64,000 bases of DNA. Source: Rhizomucor pusillus (taxonomy: Eukaryota > Mucoromycota > Mucoromycetes > Mucorales > Lichtheimiaceae). Positions 32,020 to 43,755 of this stretch are shown here, piece after piece (within the stretch, counting starts at the first letter, position 1; each line of letters begins with the position of its first letter). Location of the stretch: assembly GCA_900175165.2 (NCBI GenBank), contig FWWN02000591.1:1-64000 (forward strand), read 5' to 3'. A program made the position numbers and the translations under genes. The notes beneath the pieces were generated by a model. That model searched no databases. It saw nothing but the letters and a program-made list of their open reading frames with translations, and was not told the DNA's origin.

Positions 32020-32790
32020 CCCAAGTGGTTCCAATCATCTATGAAAACAAAGGCAGCACACAGGATCCTGCCAACTACAGACCTACCAGCTTAACGTCTG
32101 TCTTCCGCAAGCTCCTAGAGCACTGCCTTAAAACAGCTCTCGCAGGCGCCTCCCCAACGCTGGATATCGTTCAAGATGGATTCCGGCACAGCCGCAGCAC
32201 CCTAGATCAAGCACTCTGACTCCACGAGCTTGTTAAGCTCCATCGCAAGGCCTACAAGCACGCACCGATCCTGGCCTTCCTAGATATTAAATCTGCGTAT
32301 GACACAGTCAATCGTGACCTAATCTGGGATGCTCTTGCCCCTCAAGCCGAACCACCTTTACTGAAACTTCTCCAAAACCTCTTCGATGAAGTTACGTAGA
32401 AGTCCTCAACTCCGGTGCAGTATCTATGTCGTGGACAGAATAATAAGATCATAAATAAAAGATCTAAAAAATGCTGATTCTCGTCTTCCGGGTAAACTGT
32501 CATTAACAGACAAACTCCTCTCGAAATATTTGATAAATGGATCATTAGTATAAATAGCCTTGGTCTGTAGATAGATATCAGGTGGTTCTGTTCTTCAGAA
32601 TTAAAAAGATCGGATACGGTCTCACTGTACTCTTATTGTCCGTTTCTTAGTGTATTGTCCACAAAACATCGCAATCTACACGTTATCACCCACAAACTGG
32701 TGTCCTTCAAGCTCTGTCTTGTCGCCCTCCCTCTATTCAATATACATCAACAGCCTTCCTAGTCTACTCCGATACGTTGAAGACGATTTC
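32020..32790 (+). pseudogene. LINE reverse transcriptase fragment, split by a solo LTR
   Basis: The frame contains STQDPANYRPTSLTSVFRKL, then QDGFRHSRSTLDQAL, a stop at 32217-32219, and further on AFLDIKSAYDTVNRDLIWDA, the first catalytic Asp block of a non-LTR retrotransposon RT. A family-2 solo LTR (32427-32673) interrupts it. After the LTR comes VLSPSLYSIYINSLPSLLR, the block just before the F/YADD motif, and then the match ends. It is a truncated, dead LINE copy. Confidence 0.8.
32427..32673 (+). mobile_element. Solo LTR, family 2, copy b (perfect 5-bp target duplication)
   Basis: 247 bp, TGTCGTGG...CATCGCA, flanked by ATCTA on both sides (32422-32426 and 32674-32678). It matches 17780-18026 in reverse complement at the same length. 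Confidence 0.93.
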
Positions 32791-32879
32791 CTCCAAAGAA
32801 CCCATCAACGGAGGCCATTCAGAAATAAAGAGCTGTTGCAGTCGTGGTCGCTTTTCTAGCTCAGCAGGATCAACTGGTG

Positions 32880-33118
32880 ATACAATTGCTAAGAAGAAAT
32901 AAAGGAAGAAGAGAAAACTGATTCTGCTGTTTATTCGAATGAAATGGGGGCTATTTATACTGTACAAGATACTGCTGCGGTAATGCTAATAATAGAGGAT
33001 GCTGCAGTAGTGAACTTTCTGGAAAGTGCTCGTGGATATCAGTGCTTGCTAAGAGTCTCCAGATATTGCTAGCTGCTGCGGTTATAGGCTTCGCTATAAC
33101 AAGAGCTTGCGCCTATTC
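32880..33118. other. Possible LTR or element end between LINE and gypsy fragments
   Basis: This block of about 240 bp runs from about TGATACAATTGC to CTATAACA, with GGCTATTTATACTG as a TATA-like motif. The stretch AGAGCTTGCGCCTATTCCTTT at its right end recurs in reverse complement near 26390. Whether it is an LTR is uncertain, as no target duplication was seen. Confidence 0.35.
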
Positions 33119-33119
33119 C

Positions 33120-35185
33120 TTTCATTCTGGATGGCCTCCGTAGCAACAGATGCTTCCAACGTCGGCATCGGCGCAGTTTTATACCAAGTAATCAATGACG
33201 AAACTCGTCATATAGCATTCATGGCACGATCATTATCTAAATCTGAACGTAATTATTCTGTTACAAAAAGAGAATTACTCGCCGTCATTTTTGCATTAAA
33301 GAAATTCCACAAATACCTCTGGTGAAACAAATTCACTTTATACACTGACCATTGTGCAAATGCTATGATGATCAACTGGCTTGACACGTTACTAGCATAC
33401 GACTTTGACATTGTGCACTTGCCTGGTCTTGCAAACATTTCGCTTGACCAACTTTCACGCCTTTTTCCGAGCGAAAAAGGGCTGGAAGGGGGCAATGAGA
33501 ATGGTCAGCCAAAAACGGGCAAAAGAAACAAGCCCAGCCCTGTGCAACGCAACATACAAATAACAGATATGTAACGCAAGGAGGACATGGTCGAACCTCC
33601 AGACGAAGAAAAACAATCCCTACTAGAAAAAGCGCATGCTTTCGGTCATTTTGGTGCCGAAGCAATAACCAAATCGTTGCACAACGAAGGTTACAATGGA
33701 ACACAATTTATAAAGATGCAACAGAATCGTAAAAAAGTGACCTGAGTGTCAAAAATACAACATAGTTAAGCAAGGATTTCATCCGTTGCGAACGATACAT
33801 GCATTCTTGCCTTGCGATCACTGGGCAATAGACCTCGCCGGGCCATTCAGAACCACGTTTTTAGGAAACAACTACCTGTTAGTCATGGTAGATATTTGTA
33901 CACGTTTCTGCACCCTTAGACCTATACACAACAAACAATCGGATACCATCGTAAGATCCTTGATACAAGTTTTCTGCGATTTTGGACTCCCCAGATACCT
34001 ACAATCCGATAACGGGACGGAATTCGTGCATAGCTTGCTAAAACAACTGGCGAAGCTACTTGCTTCGATCACAGATTTGTTATCCCGTACCATCTGTCGT
34101 ATTCCACAACCGAAAACCAATAACAAGGAACCGGATAAACTATAAAGAGACTACTTGACGATTCAAAGCACTGCCGACATATAAGACAAAGGCACAATCG
34201 ACCATTGGATAACAGGGTGAAAAGTTTTTATTCTTCAGGAACACCGCTACGTCTATAAAAAGCAGACATTAGAGAAAACAATAAAGACATCTCATTTGTA
34301 AACTCAACGTATTTACTGCGTTACCTCAGTCTCTATCTATCTACCAAACATCACATCATCCTAGAGCAAATGGTGTTGCAGAAAGATGGGTACAGTCTTG
34401 TGTACAGTCATTAAAGAAATTCATAAGAGGAGAAGTGAAAGACTGGGACATATTTGTACCCAGTGTACAGTTAGCAATGAATGCAAAAGTTGCCAAAAGG
34501 CATGATACCGCTCTATATACCCTAATGTTCGCACGAAAAATGAACAACTTCGAAGATTATACCAAAGATGGACAATTAAGTCCTTTATCCCAGAAAGAGT
34601 TAAAAGAAAGGATAATATCAATGGAGAAAACAGTATTCCCTGCCATTAGCGAACGGGTGCAAGCCGTAATGAAGCGTAATGAAAGCCCAACAAGAAAAAT
34701 TTGATAAAGACATGTAATTATAGACTTCCCGCCTGAAAGTCAAATAATGATAAAGACCGCAGGAAATATAGGAAAGCTAGATTATGTGTATGAAGGACCA
34801 TATACAGTAGTACGGAAAAACAAAGGAGGTGCACATATTCTAAGAGATGAGAAGAATGAAATACTCCCAAGAGAGTACGCACCATCTCAGTTGAAATCGG
34901 TATCCCAAGATGAAATTATACCCTGTGATGAATTATACGAAGTGCAAGCCATTGTAGCACACAGAGAAGTAGCACACGGAAAGTACGAATACAAAGTACG
35001 ATGGAAGGGTTATACCGAAATGACGATACCTGGGAAACCGAAGATGCGTTTACCCAAAGATGTACCATTACAGATTATTGGAAGTGCATAGGCCAAACGC
35101 CAAATGCTCCAAAAACACCTAAAAGGAGTATACCCTATTCGATCAAAGAGAAACAAAACCCGACAATAAAATGGGATTCCTGCAA
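33120..35185 (+). pseudogene. Ty3/gypsy chromovirus pol fragment (RNase H, integrase, chromodomain)
   Basis: In order: RT-linked RNase H (VATDASNVGIGAVLYQV ... LYTDHCANAMMINWL) with an in-frame TGA after KYLW; an integrase H2C2 zinc region (EKAHAFGHFGAEAITKSLH); the integrase core (CDHWAIDLAGPF with the first Asp, YLQSDNGTEFVHS with the second); an interruption by a solo LTR; the Glu region resuming at RANGVAERWVQS; and a C-terminal chromodomain (YEVQAIVAHREV ... YEYKVRWKGYTE ... DDTWE) split by a frameshift near 35020. Gag, protease and most of RT are missing on the left, and I could not identify flanking LTRs. It is dead as a coding unit. Confidence 0.88.
34095..34355 (+). mobile_element. 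Solo LTR, family 1, copy b
   Basis: 261 bp, TGTCGTATTCC...AACATCACA. It splits the gypsy integrase codons for Tyr-His-Pro-Arg-Ala-Asn. Flanks CCATC (34090-34094) and TCATC (34356-34360) fit a 5-bp duplication with one change. It matches 16328-16594 in reverse complement. Confidence 0.9.
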
Positions 35186-35789
35186 ATTCGGAGAGTAGCT
35201 GAAAATTGATACTCCACACTCTTCAGCAAAATGATCGTCACACACTTCATGCAATACATTATACCATAAGATACCAGTATTGCTGATACCTCATACGCAA
35301 CCTGGAAGGGGACAATATGGTAAACCACATACATCCGGGTAAACATTGAACAATAAAAGGGTTTTAGAAAACGCTTCGTGATCCAATAATGGTGGACGGT
35401 TGCGTATATCGTCATGTCGATAATCTGGAAAGAAAAAAGAATGCAACTGAGATGAATGTGCATGGCTGACATAAGGGTCAAACTGGTACCTGAATCGACC
35501 TGTGTCAGATGAAACTTTTATTAATTAGTGCACACAACCTCTTCAGACAGAATGCCCGCTGAGCTCAGAATCGACCTAAGGGTGAAAGGCTTTCCAAAGC
35601 AATATGAATGGTCAATTTATTCCGTTACCTGAGACATACTGTGAAGATATAATAAAGAACGTTGAGCATCGTTTGGAGGTTGTTAAACATACACCCACTC
35701 TCACAGTATTTTACTGTTTTCCCTTGTGTTTTTCTATTGTTTTATCACACTAGGACGTCCCAACTTTCCCGTCCCAAGTCCGAGCCCTA
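35186..35789. other. Unassigned transposon-zone sequence
   Basis: No gene recognised. Near 35690-35715 the stretch CTCACAGTATTTTACT is shared with about 19055-19072 upstream of MULE D, and GTCCCAAGTCCGAGCCCTA at 35771-35789 is a lone copy of the hAT-MITE terminus found at 15071-15180. Confidence 0.45.
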
Positions 35790-35870
35790 ATAACAATTCA
35801 ACCAGTACTCGATGCTGTGCTTGTAATTCTATTCCAGCTTATGTCAGACACGACACTTCACTTTGCATAT
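35790..35870 (+). pseudogene. Small MULE D-like fragment
   Basis: ATAACAATTCAACCAGTACT and the following 60 bp (including TTCCAGCTTATGTCAGACAC) match MULE D around 20580-20650. It is only a short remnant next to hAT-like ends. Confidence 0.6.
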
Positions 35871-35897
35871 CCAATCTTGTTGCCTTTATCTTTTGGT

Positions 35898-36259
35898 TAG
35901 GGGTCTACACTGGGATGGGACGTCCCAGTTCTGATTGGGACAGGCCTAATTGGGACGGTATCTGGGACGGGGGTCTGTCCCATCGCAGTTAGTCCCAGTT
36001 AGAAATGGTGACATCCCAGTTAGGTCCCAATCAGAAATCAAGTTGTCCCAATTAGACCCGGCTAGAGAATGTTGATGTCCCAGTTGGGAGAATCCCAATT
36101 AAGCCCAGTCCCAGTTAGGCCCAATTAGGCGTCCCAACTGGGAGCTGGAACAGGGTAGTATCCCATCTCAATTAGGCCCAGCCTAGTGAAGTCCCAGCCC
36201 AATTAGGTCCCAGCCCAATTAGAACCGGGACGGGATGGGACGTCCCATGAAGAGCCCTA
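35898..36259. mobile_element. GGGAC-rich hAT-like non-autonomous element, uninterrupted copy
   Basis: It starts TAGGGGTCTACACTGGGATG and ends GGGACGTCCCATGAAGAGCCC-TA. The interior is built of short CCCA(A/G)TTAG and GGGAC motifs. Flanking 8-mers CTTTTGGT and (shifted one base) ATTCTGGT agree at six of eight positions, a weak sign of an aged 8-bp duplication. It is the intact counterpart of 17755-18771. Confidence 0.72.
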
Positions 36260-36290
36260 AATTCTGGTTGTAAAAAGATATTATACAATA

Positions 36291-36389
36291 CACCTTTTCC
36301 AAAAATTAATGTCGCTGCAATTTATCGTTTTGGTGTATAAACGTATTATAGAATTTCACAAAATGCGACATTACTTTTGGGAAAAAGTG
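36291..36389. mobile_element. TA-flanked MITE, 99 bp
   Basis: The ends CACCTTTTCCAAAAATTAAT and (reverse complement of the right end) CACTTTTTCCCAAAAGTAAT are inverted repeats of about 27 bp. TA flanks both sides (36289-36290 and 36390-36391), as in Tc1/mariner MITEs. The TGTCGC core also occurs in the subterminal repeats of the mariner copy at 2.6 kb. Confidence 0.82.
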
Positions 36390-36716
36390 TAAAATCCAAC
36401 GGTAAAAGCAAGGAGAAGTATGAGGCGCAATATGTGTACTTTAAGTGCATGCATAGTGATGGCGGTAGAAGCAACATGAAGCGTTTTTGCGGTTTGTGGT
36501 AGTCGTAGATGTAGTGGTACTAGCAGGAAGGGGCAGGCAAGTCTGTGAGACTCCTGTTTATTGTGTTTGATAGTAGAACAAGGAGCTTCACTGTGGTTAC
36601 TGTGGTGACAGGTGTGATTGCGAGATAACGGTACCATGCACCACAATTTAAAACTCTAGCGATCTGTAGATAGCTAGATACCAAATAAGTGAAGAAAAAG
36701 TTGTTAACTTGTAATT

Positions 36717-37037
36717 TCATGAAATGATGCCGATTTGATCTTTACTGACAAACCTAAACAACTTCTGTGCACGAGGTGAAAATTTCTCAACACCTGGTAG
36801 TCCTCCGCTTGGGTTTATAATCGTTTCAATCTGGCATTCCCGGAGTCCTAGTGGACTCACACCATATTCAGCATTTGTATTCCCAAAATCGGCAATGTCT
36901 TTGTGCGAAGCGCATGTGCGAGGGTTGTGGATTAAGCATCCGTATTCCCGAGAATCCTGGGTATCAATAGTGTATTCCCTCCAGCGCCGGTCCAAATAAA
37001 CTGGATGCAAAACCGCTGGAGAATGGTGGTTTATCAA
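36717..37037 (-). CDS. Hypothetical protein of 106 residues, uncertain
   Basis: Open minus-strand frame starting MINHHSPAVLHPVYLDRRWR, with SREYGCLIHNPRTCASHKD in the middle and KLFRFVSKDQIGIIS at the end. Amino-acid composition looks protein-like and no other frame competes. I know no family for it. It lies just downstream of CSTF1 on the same strand, at the edge of the transposon-rich zone, so it could be an isolated exon or an old transposon piece. Confidence 0.3.
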   Translation of the reverse strand: MINHHSPAVLHPVYLDRRWREYTIDTQDSREYGCLIHNPRTCASHKDIADFGNTNAEYGVSPLGLRECQIETIINPSGGLPGVEKFSPRAQKLFRFVSKDQIGIIS

Positions 37038-37272
37038 GGCCGAGCGAGTTTATCACACGAAGCTCGGATTAGATATGCGGCGTAAGCGAAGCGAACATGA
37101 AAGCGTCTGCGAAAACTGAGAATAAATTAAGCCTAGAAAATCGCATTTTCGGCTTCAAGTCCATCAACTTGTTGATTGCTGAATCCCCAATATCATGAGC
37201 ATGGTCGTCAGTTTATAATGCCTTGCAGATAAAACAAAAACATCTTTACATTGTCAATGGTATGTTACATAT

Positions 37273-38858
37273 CTAATCAGTGTAAGTCATGAAATATCTT
37301 GCTCGGTAGTCATTGCTGGGAGATTACGCGCTGTGAATTTTATGTATAGGTTTATGTAGCAAAATACGCCTACCTGCAAGTGAGGATGCCACTATCAAAA
37401 GGTGATGAGACGACCGTACGAACAAGATTGTTATGACTGGTAATTCTCGATACTAGCTGAGTAGTCTGAGTATCCCAGCATAGCACGTCTGTAGATGCTT
37501 CATCTCCAATCAAGACATGCTGATCATTGTAGGTAAACGTAGGCTAACATACAAGCGGCATGAGTATTGATGGCTTTGCGTTGTTTGTTATAATTATCCT
37601 GTATAGTATACCTGTAGTTTCTGCGCTACGTTTCTGTGCCCAACATATTGCGCAACTGCTCTTCCACTGGTAATATCCCACAGTCTCAATGTAGAATCCA
37701 AACCAGCACTCAAAACATACTTTTCATTCTGCATGAAGCGTACACTTGATACAGTGGCACCTCCATGTCCAGCCTCTATAACTTTTGTACAGAAGCCTGA
37801 TACGGCGTCCCAGATACGTATCGATCCATCCGCTGATGATGTCGCAAACATTCTTCCGTTTTTCGAATATCTGATTTGTGTGATTGCCGCACGATGAGCG
37901 TCTTGAGCACGACCACTCGTGAAGCATTGCAGCGATTTCACGTCATATATACGCACAGCAGCATCTTCGGTACCAGCTAGTAAGTATTCGCCGGAAGGAT
38001 GAAAGCTGATAGAGTTGACTACGTAAGTGTCTTGCAAGTATCTGAAAGACCGCTTCACTCCTGATTTTGAGAGATCGAACAATTTGATGCTCATATCGTC
38101 AGAACAGCTCGCGAGCACAAGGCCGTTAGGATGGAAGGAAAGATCGTTTACAGATGCAGTGTGGTCATAAAGTGTTTTGATTACAGGTTTGTCGCCTGCA
38201 TCGCCTGTTCGTTTCTTCATCTTGTAAACATCAAGAACTTTGAGCGAGGCATCTTGAGAGCCTGTCGCCGCGAATCGTCCATCTGTACTGAAGGCAGCAG
38301 TTAAACAAGGACCTTTGTGCTGCGTATAATAATGCTGGATATAATGCGGAGGTGGTGCGGGCTCTGCAAATACCAAATGCTTAGATCGTTGTGAACGTAT
38401 CCAATTGCTACAGAGTCTTACGGGCTGTATTAACGGCATCAGGATCGAATCCACGAGCGGATGCCTGGTCATGTTCTATGTTTGCTTGTAGAGAATCATG
38501 ATCTTGCTCTCGTCGCGAATCAGATTCATCCTCTTCCTCAGATCCGTCAGCATTTTCCTCTAACAACAAAATCGCGCTTTGAGCAAACTTTTCTCCATTG
38601 AAACATGAACACCTCATTGGCTTACGTTGTGCTCGAGCTATAGCAATGAGTTCGGACAATTTATTGCTTGGTGAAAGATCGTTGGTGGCACCTGTCGTTG
38701 CTGCAACGTTTTGCGCGACAGCTGAATAACCATACGCTACCAGCTGGCTGAAGCAGTCCACAGATTTAGCAAAACCTTTCTCTGCTAGGTTGAATAGCAA
38801 AGTACCTGATTATAAGTGACATGACTTCTTGTTCTGTGACATTATGCTGGTAATCCAT
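37273..38858 (-). CDS. CSTF1: Cleavage stimulation factor subunit 1 (CstF-50), WD40 protein
   Basis: Component of the nuclear CstF complex in mRNA 3'-end processing; in animals it links CstF-77 to polymerase II and BARD1. Exons (minus strand): 38858-38806, 38747-38626, 38559-38422, 38363-37612, 37543-37374 and 37315-37273, giving 425 residues, close to human CstF-50 (431). The N-terminal dimerisation motif (MDYQHNVTEQEVMSLIISQL) is followed by an acidic linker (EEEDESDS), then WD repeats from HYYTQHKGPCLTAAFSTDGR, with SIKLFDLS, VRIYDVKSLQCF, IRIWDAVSGF and LRLWDITSGR. The short last exon restores the family ending (LTC then SNDYRARYF). Introns are 58-68 nt, GT-AG, and phases agree throughout. 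The gene appears intact. Confidence 0.92.
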
Positions 38859-39407
38859 GGCTAAAATGAGAGCGTGTTGGCAGAAGTTGATGGATCCGCT
38901 GAGATTGTCTTCCCAAACCAGCCATGGGAATCTGAATTTTTCAGTAGCTTATCACCAGAAAACAGATATCATAAAATATCAAAACACATCGTAAAAAAGA
39001 CTTGCAAGATTAATGAAATGTAGTTTCTGCTATTAGCAGGCGTATCGGTGCATTGGGTCAAAATAGGCAGGTATTGGTCCAAGGCGATAGCGTGCTCACT
39101 TTAATATATTTCCTGCGAAACGCTGCTTCTCCGGCTCGTATCGCAGGAGTAATCCACAAACATAGACAAATCATGGTACGTATCTGTAGCATGCATGTAT
39201 AGAGGCTAACACTTTTTGCTGCGATGTGTTCGACCAATTTTCATGCAAAGCTTGTACTTCATGTGTAGACATAAAAGCCCATCAGTCATTTCGTAGTGGA
39301 ACACTAGTTTCCAAACATGCGACTAGAAAATCAACTTGGGACCGCAAATGCTTGGCGATTAAAACCGATAGAGTACATTAACAAAGCTGTGATATGATTT
39401 ATTACAA
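38859..39407. other. Intergenic region CSTF1 / AP-3 delta
   Basis: About 550 bp between the 3' end of the AP-3 delta gene and the start of CSTF1 on the same strand. It should hold the terminator of the former and the promoter of the latter. No specific motif could be called. Confidence 0.5.
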
Positions 39408-42400
39408 TTACAAGAGAGGTGAAGAGTGGAATGAGTTTTGATCAATGGATTGTACTTGATCGACCAATGCTTCCAGGAAACCGTCGTCTGTGCATTTGAG
39501 ATCTATGGTTATCGTTGCTTGCTCTGGTACTGACAGGTCATATTTCAATAAGCCTGCAACTTGCACGCCTTGAGCGCTTTTTGCATAAAGAGACGCTGCA
39601 CCCGGAACGACTTCAACGACCTGCAAATTCGTGCTATTCGTGATAGTGTTCAAAGCTTGAAGAAGAAGCTGCTCGACAGCGGTGCCACCTGGGATGGGTA
39701 TTTCGAATGTGGCTAAATCCCGGTATGCAAATTCTTGACCATGTTCAGCCAGCAGCGTGGCAAACTGGTTTGGATCCATCGATGATGGAACAAATAAAGT
39801 GCTTGCAGGGATAGGAATTTGCAGCATTATTTGCTTAAGCATAGATGAATCCTGGTTTCGCTGCATTAGCGATTTTCAAGTGAAGGATATAAAAGCTGTA
39901 CCTGGACATCGTATTGCAAATCGCCCCGTATATACAGATCACGGCGCATATCCCCAAGCACTTCAAAGTATCCTACTGCTTCGGTTTCCTCTCCCGCGTC
40001 TAGTCCGAAAACGTCGCTGGCTGATGCTATATGTGGATGCCGTTTATCACCAAGATACCTAAAATCAAACGATTCCACAAAGTTCAATCGCACGTTTACA
40101 AGATTTGTATCTCGGGTTATGTTTTTCATTATAAAATGAGCAGCGATGACAGCAGAGCTGCCTGGTTGTTCGGTTTCTTCATCCATCGCGAGTCGGTAGC
40201 TCTAAAGCAAAAACATCAGTCACAGTGACATCAATCCTGACGATATGGTGTTATACTTGCAATTTGAAGATGCTCATCACTCTCAAGAACCTTGAGTGCC
40301 TTTTGCTTGAATAGTTCTTTGGGTATTTCTTTGGCTTGCATTTCTGATGATTCCGCGATATGTCCATTTTCCTTTGACTATAAAAGTCTCGTTGTAAGAA
40401 TTGCACCGAATGAAGAGCGGCTAGGATTTACCTCATTCTCGAATTTCGTTGATCGTTTCTTCTTCTTCTTTTTCTCACTAGTAGGAACATCTTTCTTTGC
40501 CTTTCTGGTGCTTTCCGCTGATATTTTCTTCTTTTTCAACCTTTCATCCTATATAATTGACTTAACGCGGCCGTCCACGTTATCTTCCGACATTTGACAT
40601 ACTTCTTTGCGTGCTAATCGTTTTTCTTTTCTTGCCGCGCGAGCTCGAGCTTCCTCTCTTCTTCGCAACTCCTCCGGACTCAAATACGCCTGAACTTGGG
40701 GGAACCTCTCGTCTTCACCAAGAGGTACCGACAGATCCACGGTGTTCAAGCCATTATCTTCCGTTGCGAATATATCTTGTCGTTGTCTAATTTTTTCGTA
40801 ATCGCCCACGCTACGTCTCTTTCCAGTTTTCGGCGTTTCAGTCTCGCTAGCTGAGTCGACTGCATTCTCCGGCATTTCCTCCGGGGCGTACACTGGTGGA
40901 GGAGGCGATGGTAAACGCTGCTTCCGTGCTTTTGATTTCCGTTTACCCTTTTTGCCAGTCTCTTTCTTCAAATCAAATTCATCCAATGAAAGCTTGACAA
41001 TTGGTATGGAATCGATGTCTTCTTCAATGTCCACAGGTCTGTCTGGTTTCCGGCTGTCACTTTTATCCGACATGATATAGTATGGATCATTCCGCAAAGC
41101 TTCTCGACGTGCCGCACGGCGCTAAATGAAAGCAGTCATTTTCGGCATTTATAGGAGCAACAAACGTGGAATTAGCGGTACTCACCCTCTCTTTTTCTTC
41201 TTCATCATCATCGTCTTGATATTTCTTTGATCGCTTCTTCTTTTTAGAGACACCAACAGGCTCAGCTTCGATGCTTTGCGTAGACGCGTCGTCGGAATCG
41301 CTGTCTGCTACCAAGTCCGGCAATGGTTCGTTGATCCATGCATCAAGGTCAAGATCCGAAGGGATAGGCACCTTTTTTTGCGCCTTGGGAGCGACGGGGT
41401 TGAGTTCATACAGCGAGAAGAGTTCCGGCAAGCCTTGAAGAACGAGAGGTGCTTCGTCCTGCGACTCTTTGTTAGCAATAGCGTTAAGCACTATGTCAAA
41501 GATGGCTGTCGCATTGCAAGCCTATGCGGGCGAATCTATCAGTATTTCTCGTGTTACCCAAAAGGTATTTGGGGCATTCCTACCCTTTCTTGGACTTCCA
41601 AATCAGCACTTCGAGCAAACATGCTCATTTTATCCTTCATGACTTGAGTAACTTTGACGAATTCAGTCTGGAGTTCAGCATTCCATTCCTCAGTTAAGCC
41701 TTGGACCCAGAATGCATAAATTTTGATTACATTGTGCACGTATAGTTTTTGGACGTTAGCAGGCATATCTGTCACATATGATGTCAAAAGGCATTCGAGA
41801 GTCGAGGGTACACTGTCTAGGTATCTGAAATTCTCCAGTCTTAGAGGGATTTTCTGAAAAAAATTGAATGTTTACACCTACCCACAGTATTCACCACAGA
41901 TCCAAGCTGCAGCTGATAATACTTCTATGTTGGTATCCCGTTTTTTAGTTGTTTTGAGAAACTGCTCATCTGACAAAAGTCGATACTATAGGTATGCCAG
42001 GTTCAGTTTACAGATCTTGCAAAAATCGATCGAAGCTCACCATCTGTTTGACTGCAAACGGCCGTACGCTCTTGACACGAACGCTTACATCCATAAGCTG
42101 ATTTGTCAATAGTCCACCAACGTTTACGCCAGAAACATGGGCCATGCCAACCAACACAGAAATGTACCATTCAAAGTTGGTGACATTTTTGTATTGATTT
42201 TGGCTGCAGATAAAAACAATTCGATTGATGATATCTGTTCGATATAACGGGTCGAGGACGGTCGGTGCATTGTGCAAAGAAGAAGCACCTTCATGTTCAT
42301 CTGGTACAAGATGCGATATGAGTCGCTTTACAATATCCACAAGACTCTTGCGGTTTGCCTAATGCATCTAAATGAGAAAATGGTCCTCAGCACGGCAAGA

Positions 42401-43755
42401 AAATCATACCATTCCCACAACTAAATCCAATGCTCGCAATCTGATGCTGAAATCATCATCATCAATGCATTCCAAGATGATGTCTTTATGCTCTGCAATG
42501 AGCTTCGGATGTGTGGATAGCATACGGCCCATAGCAAGTAATCCAACATATTTTACTGATTCATATAGTTGTTAGTGAAATGGGCCAGCATAAGAAAGGA
42601 AATGACACCTACAATTTTGATCCGGATTCTCGAGGAACTTGCGCAGTTTACTAGCGCAGGTTGCAGCCAATGCATGGCTTGAATCTCCTGCTGCTTCCAA
42701 GAACCCTCCAGTTATAACGGTATGGATACATTCATACAATAGCGACATGGCCGGTGTCGTTTGGATCAATGTCGTAAGCGGAGGTAACAACTTTTTGATC
42801 AGACGTGGCTCCAACGGAGTTAGGGCAGCAAACTAAAATAATGAACATTTAGCAGCAGCATTGACTAACATATCTCCTAGATATCAACCATTTTGATAAT
42901 CTTGATCAGCATCCAATTATTTGGTGACGTCGTGAGTAATTTAAATAGCTGAGGGGCGAGTGATAGGTAATTCCGAGGGTTTTTTCGTGCAAGTTCACAA
43001 ATGACGCATACGGCAGCTGACACGACACCTATATATGCAAGAGCCACTTAGATACTGCGAGTGATATTCCTAGCGATACAGACAATACCTGGATCAGGAT
43101 CCTCCAATTTTTCTTTCAATTTCGGAAAACTCAAACGTAACGCCTCTGGGAACTTTAGAAAGACCTTGTAAAGCACCAGCAAGACTTTCTTTCGGACGTA
43201 TGGCCTAGAATGATTGAGCATGGATACAAGATCTTGACAGAGGTCGCGAGCCAAATCCGCTGTGACAATATGGGAGAGACCGTTCACAGCGATGCCGATT
43301 TCCAAGGGCGACGAGGATGCGAGATCCTATTGCAACGATCTTAGCAGCTCCATACGCTTCGCATTGAACTAAATAAATTACCTTCTTGATAAGATTAGTT
43401 GTGAGCATTAGAACGTCCGTATCCTGTTGAAACGACTGGGCTGCAGCGAGATAACCGGTACGCTTGTGCAAGAGCTTTGGACTGGACATGACTTCGACAA
43501 TGTGGAATGAGGCCCAGGACATGTCATAGCCAAGCATTTGCAGCTGCATTGCGTGAGATAAGTTGGTAGACTTACGAGTAATAACCCGTCCGCACTTACG
43601 TAGGTGAGCTTGGCGACAGCCATTGCTTTGATGTCGGGATCGTTCGACTTGACCTCGTTCCGTATCTCCTGCAAGCAGACAGCGATGTATTTTTGCTCAT
43701 TCTTCTTGTTGGCACGGATGCCACGAATGAGATCCGTGAGCGACTTTTCAAACAT
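39408..43755 (-). CDS. APL5: AP-3 adaptor complex subunit delta
   Basis: Large adaptin of AP-3, which sorts cargo from Golgi/endosomes to the vacuole. The start is MFEKSLTDLIRGIRANKKN at 43755, the usual fungal start (an upstream in-frame Met at 43914 is less likely). Exons: 43755-43600, 43543-43382, 43326-43089, 43028-42889, 42832-42613, 42555-42410, 42358-42041, 41985-41882, 41824-41584, 41521-41186, 41121-40603, 40548-40432, 40377-40261, 40201-39902 and 39833-39408. This gives 1179 residues (human 1153). An N-terminal HEAT-like adaptin trunk (YDMSWASFHIVEVMSSPKLL) is followed by the delta-specific charged hinge (KKKKRSKKYQDDDDEEE, then KQRLPSPPPPVY) and a C-terminal ear-like part. Intron 13 needs a GC donor (GCAAGT at 40260). 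All phases agree and no lesions were seen. Confidence 0.93.

Noticed and set aside
31985..32024. Minus-strand 72-codon frame ending at 31806
   Set aside because: Hydrophobic low-complexity frame antisense to the LINE start; no support.
37594..37611. Extension of the CSTF1 WD40 frame to a stop at 37594
   Set aside because: A GT donor at 37611 and two downstream exons restore the conserved CstF-50 C-terminus, so the read-through ending is intronic.
40549..40602. Stop codon ending the charged AP-3 delta frame at 40549
   Set aside because: A GTATGT donor at 40602 and an acceptor at 40549 remove it and join to a continuing in-phase exon.
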